A stretch of 64,000 nucleotides of DNA from Eubacterium sp. GTDB taxonomy: Bacteria > Bacillota > Clostridia > Peptostreptococcales > Anaerovoracaceae. The position numbers and the translations under genes were made by a program. Of this stretch, positions 60,992 through 64,000 are shown one piece after another (the stretch's first letter is position 1; each line of letters begins with the position of its first letter). The stretch covers positions 1-64,000 of the forward strand of contig JAETRU010000004.1 in assembly GCA_021769965.1 (NCBI GenBank), given 5' to 3'. The notes under the pieces were generated by a model that searched no databases, was not told where the DNA came from, and saw only the letters and a list, made by a program, of their open reading frames with translations.

Positions 60992-62404
60992 TTAGAAAGT
61001 CACCAGCAGGTTGGTCAGCAATGTAACCAGAGGAATTGCGATAATGGTTCTCTCGATGAACACGAGGAACAGATGGCCTACATTGACGGGTACTCTGGAC
61101 TTTATCACGATGAGGCCGACTTCTGTCATGTAGATGATCTGCAGCAGAGATGCGCAGCCCATGATAAACCTTGTTCTCTCGATCGGGAAGTCTGCCAGCA
61201 TCAGAGGCGGGATATACTGGTCTGCAAAGCCTACCAGAGCAGTAGGCGCAACGTCTGCGGCGCCTTCGATACCGCACAGATTCATGAGCCAGCCAAATGG
61301 AATGGATACAAAGTCGAAGATCGGCGTGTATTCAACCAGTACCAGAACGATAGTACCCCATGCCATAACCACCGGAATCAGATCCAGGAACATAGTAGCA
61401 TAGACACGGACACCGGCTTTGCCGACGCCTTTTGCGGTCGCGTTCTCAGCTCTGTGGCCTGCCAGGTTCAGCGCCCACTTCATCTTGGACACACCCTGCG
61501 GCACCTGCTCGTTGATCCGCTTTCCGGAGATCTCGTCATAGGTGTCAGGAATCCTGGAAAGAGGCGGGATACGCGGAATGATCATTGCCAGCACAACGCC
61601 GCCGATCAGGCTGATCAGATAGAAAATGGTAAACTTCTCTTCTACGCCGATCAAAGTCGCGATAACATAGCAGAACGGAATGGAAACGAAGGAAAAATTG
61701 CAGGAAATAGTCGCTGCTTCTCTTGCTGAATAGAATCCGGATTCATACTGGCCGGTAGTCAGAATAGCTGCCGCGTTGGAAGTTCCCAGCCAAGATGTAA
61801 CCAGGTCGATAGCGGAACGTCCCGGTACAGTAAACAGGGTACGTACTACCTTTCTCAGCAGAACTCCAACAAATTCCATAATTCCGAAGTCTGTCAGAAG
61901 CGGCATCAGGAAAGCAATGCACAGGATAACAGATACAAGTGTCGCAGAAACGCCCAGCATGGATCCGCCTGTGGCCCCTGACCATATCATTTCCGGTCCT
62001 ACCTGGAAATATGCCAGATATACGATGACCAAACCGATGATACGGCTGACAAAATACAATGGAGATGGCGATAAGATCTTATTCATCATCTCATTTTTTT
62101 GGATAAATTGCGGTTTAAATAATTTGTTGATGATCGTCAGCACTGTAGAAATCGTAATGAAGGCCACTACAGCAACGCTTGCCAGATTTACAGTTTCTAA
62201 AGCTAACAGATCACTAACCCAGTTAATAAGAATACCGATAGGTATCGTAAAAGTTGTCCCCTTTGGAATCGGGATCAGGAACAGAAAAATTCCCGCCAGT
62301 GATGCGATAACGAATTTGGCGATATTAGAGTTTTTCACAGGTTCGAGTTCTACAACTGTAACGTTTTCTTCAGCTGCAGAAGTTACATTTTTACTCTCAC
62401 TCAT
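60992..62404 (-). CDS. YjiH family transporter
   Basis: A 470-residue membrane protein with about eleven helices. The segment SWLGTSNAAAILTTGQYESGFYSAREAATISCNFSFVSIPFCY is typical of the YjiH/Gate (nucleoside recognition) family. It follows the aminotransferase on the same strand after an 85-bp space with a GC hairpin. Substrate is unknown; pairing with an aminotransferase suggests an amino acid or keto acid. Confidence 0.88.
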   Translation of the reverse strand: MSESKNVTSAAEENVTVVELEPVKNSNIAKFVIASLAGIFLFLIPIPKGTTFTIPIGILINWVSDLLALETVNLASVAVVAFITISTVLTIINKLFKPQFIQKNEMMNKILSPSPLYFVSRIIGLVIVYLAYFQVGPEMIWSGATGGSMLGVSATLVSVILCIAFLMPLLTDFGIMEFVGVLLRKVVRTLFTVPGRSAIDLVTSWLGTSNAAAILTTGQYESGFYSAREAATISCNFSFVSIPFCYVIATLIGVEEKFTIFYLISLIGGVVLAMIIPRIPPLSRIPDTYDEISGKRINEQVPQGVSKMKWALNLAGHRAENATAKGVGKAGVRVYATMFLDLIPVVMAWGTIVLVLVEYTPIFDFVSIPFGWLMNLCGIEGAADVAPTALVGFADQYIPPLMLADFPIERTRFIMGCASLLQIIYMTEVGLIVIKSRVPVNVGHLFLVFIERTIIAIPLVTLLTNLLVTF

Positions 62405-62442
62405 TGCTTTACTCCTTTCTTAAGTATATTTATTTTCTTATT

Positions 62443-62472
62443 CAGCGGGCCGGCGCTGATGCCGGCCTGCTG
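62443..62472 (-). terminator. GC-rich hairpin between the aminotransferase and YjiH genes
   Basis: CAGCGGGCCGGC and GCCGGCCTGCTG pair around GCTGAT with one mismatch. No clear T-run, so it may adjust expression within the operon rather than end it. Confidence 0.5.
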
Positions 62473-62489
62473 TAACAAGCTCAGCGATA

Positions 62490-63647
62490 TCAGAACTGAA
62501 TCTTTTCGATCCGGTCAAAGGCTTCTTTCAGAGTATCCACGTTTACAGTGCAGGCAATACGCACATAACCTTCTCCGCAGGCGCCGAAAGCATCTCCCGG
62601 CAGCATCAGCACATGAGCCTCTTCCAGAATCTTATCAGCAGCCTCGACGCTGGTCAGTCCGGTCTCTTTAATGTTCATAAACAGATAGAAGCTTCCCTTT
62701 GGAGGGTAGATGACAGACAGCTTCGGGATCTGATTGATTCGTTCTGCCGCGTAGAACATCCTCTTTCTGTATTCCTCTACCATCGGTGGCTGGATCTCTG
62801 CTCTGTGGCGCAGAGCGTGAATCGCTGCACGCTGCGAAATGGACGGCGCAGTGAATACCACATTTTCATTGATCTGCTGAATGACTTTGATGATATAATC
62901 CGGCGCGATGATATTGCCTACTCTCCAACCAGTCATAGTGAAATTCTTGGAGAAGGAATTAAGAATGATAGTTCTCTCCCGCATGCCAGGCAGAGACGCG
63001 AACGGCACGAACGGATTCTGATAGCTGAACGCTGTGTAGATGTCATCGGCGATGACGATCAGATCATATTTTACGGCGATCTCAGCGATCTTCTCCATTG
63101 TCTCCACTGTCAGGCAGTTGCCTGTCGGATTGCTCGGTGAATTGATGACCAGAGCTTTGGTCCTTTCTGTGATCAGAGATTCCAGTCTCTCTGTATTGAT
63201 CTGAAAATCCTCTTCCTCATAAGTCGGAAGCTCCACAGGAATGCCCCTTGCCAGTTCCACCTGCTGCGGATACGGCGTAAAGAACGGCGCCTGCAGGATG
63301 ACCTCGTCGCCATCGTCTACGACAGCTTCCAGCGCTAGATACATGCCCAGGCAGGCTGACGCGCAGACGAAGACCTCTTCATCCTTCACATCCATATCGT
63401 ACTCTTCTTTGTAGTACTTGCAGATCTCTGCCCGAAGCTCCGGGTCTCCTCTGAAATCGGTGTATTTGGTATGACCAGCTCTGGCATCTTCATAGGATTT
63501 GTCGATGATCAGGCTGTCGGTGATCAGGTCCGGATCTCCCAGACTCAAATTGATGCAGTCATCGAAGGATTTGGCCATTTCATCGGATTTTCCCATGGCC
63601 GTACTCTGATCCTTCCAGTATCTTTTTGCAATAAATCTGTGTTTCAT
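62490..63647 (-). CDS. PLP-dependent class I/II aminotransferase
   Basis: A 385-residue fold-type I enzyme: NSPSNPTGNCL, DDIYTAFSY, and the PLP lysine in NSFSKNFTMTGWRVGN (about residue 240), with a C-terminal RIACTVNVDTLKEAFDRI. The family covers aspartate, aromatic and alanine aminotransferases, so substrate is not assigned. The CAGGAGG site precedes the start. Promoter and operator lie at 63682-63730. Confidence 0.9.
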   Translation of the reverse strand: MKHRFIAKRYWKDQSTAMGKSDEMAKSFDDCINLSLGDPDLITDSLIIDKSYEDARAGHTKYTDFRGDPELRAEICKYYKEEYDMDVKDEEVFVCASACLGMYLALEAVVDDGDEVILQAPFFTPYPQQVELARGIPVELPTYEEEDFQINTERLESLITERTKALVINSPSNPTGNCLTVETMEKIAEIAVKYDLIVIADDIYTAFSYQNPFVPFASLPGMRERTIILNSFSKNFTMTGWRVGNIIAPDYIIKVIQQINENVVFTAPSISQRAAIHALRHRAEIQPPMVEEYRKRMFYAAERINQIPKLSVIYPPKGSFYLFMNIKETGLTSVEAADKILEEAHVLMLPGDAFGACGEGYVRIACTVNVDTLKEAFDRIEKIQF

Positions 63648-63681
63648 ATTGCTACGCTACCTCCTGGTACTTCAGTTTAGG

Positions 63682-63730
63682 TGGTAAGACCTCTTGGATA
63701 TATTAAAGCACAATTCGACAAAAAATGCAA
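63682..63730 (-). promoter_or_regulatory. promoter and GntR operator of the aminotransferase operon
   Basis: On the minus strand: -35 TTGCAT (63730-63725), 17 bp, -10 TTTAAT (63707-63702). Read on the plus strand, GTGGTAAGACCTCTTGGA (63681-63698) matches the etf operator in 17 of 18 bases. The -35, spacing and position after the -10 also match. Confidence 0.8.
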
Positions 63731-63802
63731 CAGGAAAATCGCCCTATTTACAACTTTCTGAAAACATTTTTTTCCGATAGGTTTCTTTGCTGATGAAAAG
63801 GA

Positions 63803-64000
63803 AGAAAGCCCAACTTTTACTTTTACGCGTTGGGCTTTCTATGGATATTTATTGCAAAAAGCCCAACTATCACAGGCTCAGAAGGTCTTTGGCGTTGTTC
63901 TGAGCCGTGAATTTGGGCTTTTTAATGAATATTTTTGAAATCTGCCCAAGTTCTTAGATGAAAAGTTGGGCTTTTTGATAGTTTTAACTACATTTAGCCC
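63803..64000. repeat. array B of the GTTGGGCTTTTT / AAAAAGCCCAAC repeat family
   Basis: Three hairpins follow each other. 63803-63840: AGAAAGCCCAAC with GTTGGGCTTTCT, 12 bp perfect. 63856-63923: outer AAAAAGCCCAA with TTGGGCTTTTT, inner GGCTCAGAA with TTCTGAGCC. 63944-63976: GCCCAA with TTGGGC followed by TTTTT. A further arm, TTTAGCCC, begins at the right edge, so the array continues outside. It is the same family as 34988-35257. No gene is seen in 63731-64000. Confidence 0.85.

Overview
This 64 kb window looks like chromosome of a spore-forming anaerobic member of the Clostridia. The evidence is a cotJABC spore-coat operon, a PdaA-like cortex deacetylase, split transketolase subunits, an electron-transfer-flavoprotein/lactate-dehydrogenase locus and strong GGAGG ribosome binding sites. 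The codon mix is moderately GC-rich. A lineage near Family XIII/Anaerovoracaceae is my guess and is not shown by the sequence. I saw no rRNA or tRNA gene, insertion sequence, prophage or CRISPR array.

Layout. 0-25 kb is almost all minus strand and mostly housekeeping: a NYN-domain protein (+), M16 peptidase and dtd, cotJABC, DUF1836 regulator A, PdaA-like deacetylase, an OmpR-type two-component pair, DUF4342 protein, superoxide dismutase, and a translationally coupled phosphopantetheinyl transferase-recX-tcdA operon. Then come a YerC regulator and a division cluster (ParA-like ATPase, ftsE with a long acidic tail, ftsX, M23 hydrolase, recJ, S41 protease), transketolase, nnrD-mazF and mgtE. 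25-35 kb carries gdhA (+), a candidate type I toxin-antitoxin locus, an M20 peptidase, a MATE pump, a patatin and addA. 35-51 kb carries gpmI, two FAD oxidoreductases, DUF308, Usp, a leaderless-looking dinB, an ABC-F protein, DUF1836 regulator B divergent from an acyl-CoA synthetase, ylmH, a DUF2089/SHOCT trio, and a yybP-ykoY (manganese) riboswitch ahead of a P-type ATPase. 51-64 kb is catabolic: ldhD-etfA-etfB divergent from a FadR/LldR-type regulator; an M20 dipeptidase, DUF917 protein and NCS1 permease divergent from a PucR regulator; and a YjiH transporter with an aminotransferase.

Three non-coding signals stand out. (1) Arrays of alternating inverted GTTGGGCTTTTT / AAAAAGCCCAAC arms fill two intergenic regions 28 kb apart (34988-35257 and 63803 to the right edge); a different GTTTC/GAAAC array lies at 19510-19750. 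(2) Two convergent promoters at 27.3-27.55 kb define a holin-like peptide gene and a short antisense RNA that overlap at a terminator. (3) A nearly identical operator just after matching promoters (TTGCAT-35, 17 bp spacer) lies ahead of both the etf/lactate dehydrogenase operon and the aminotransferase/YjiH operon, suggesting one small regulon controlled by the GntR protein at 54.66 kb.
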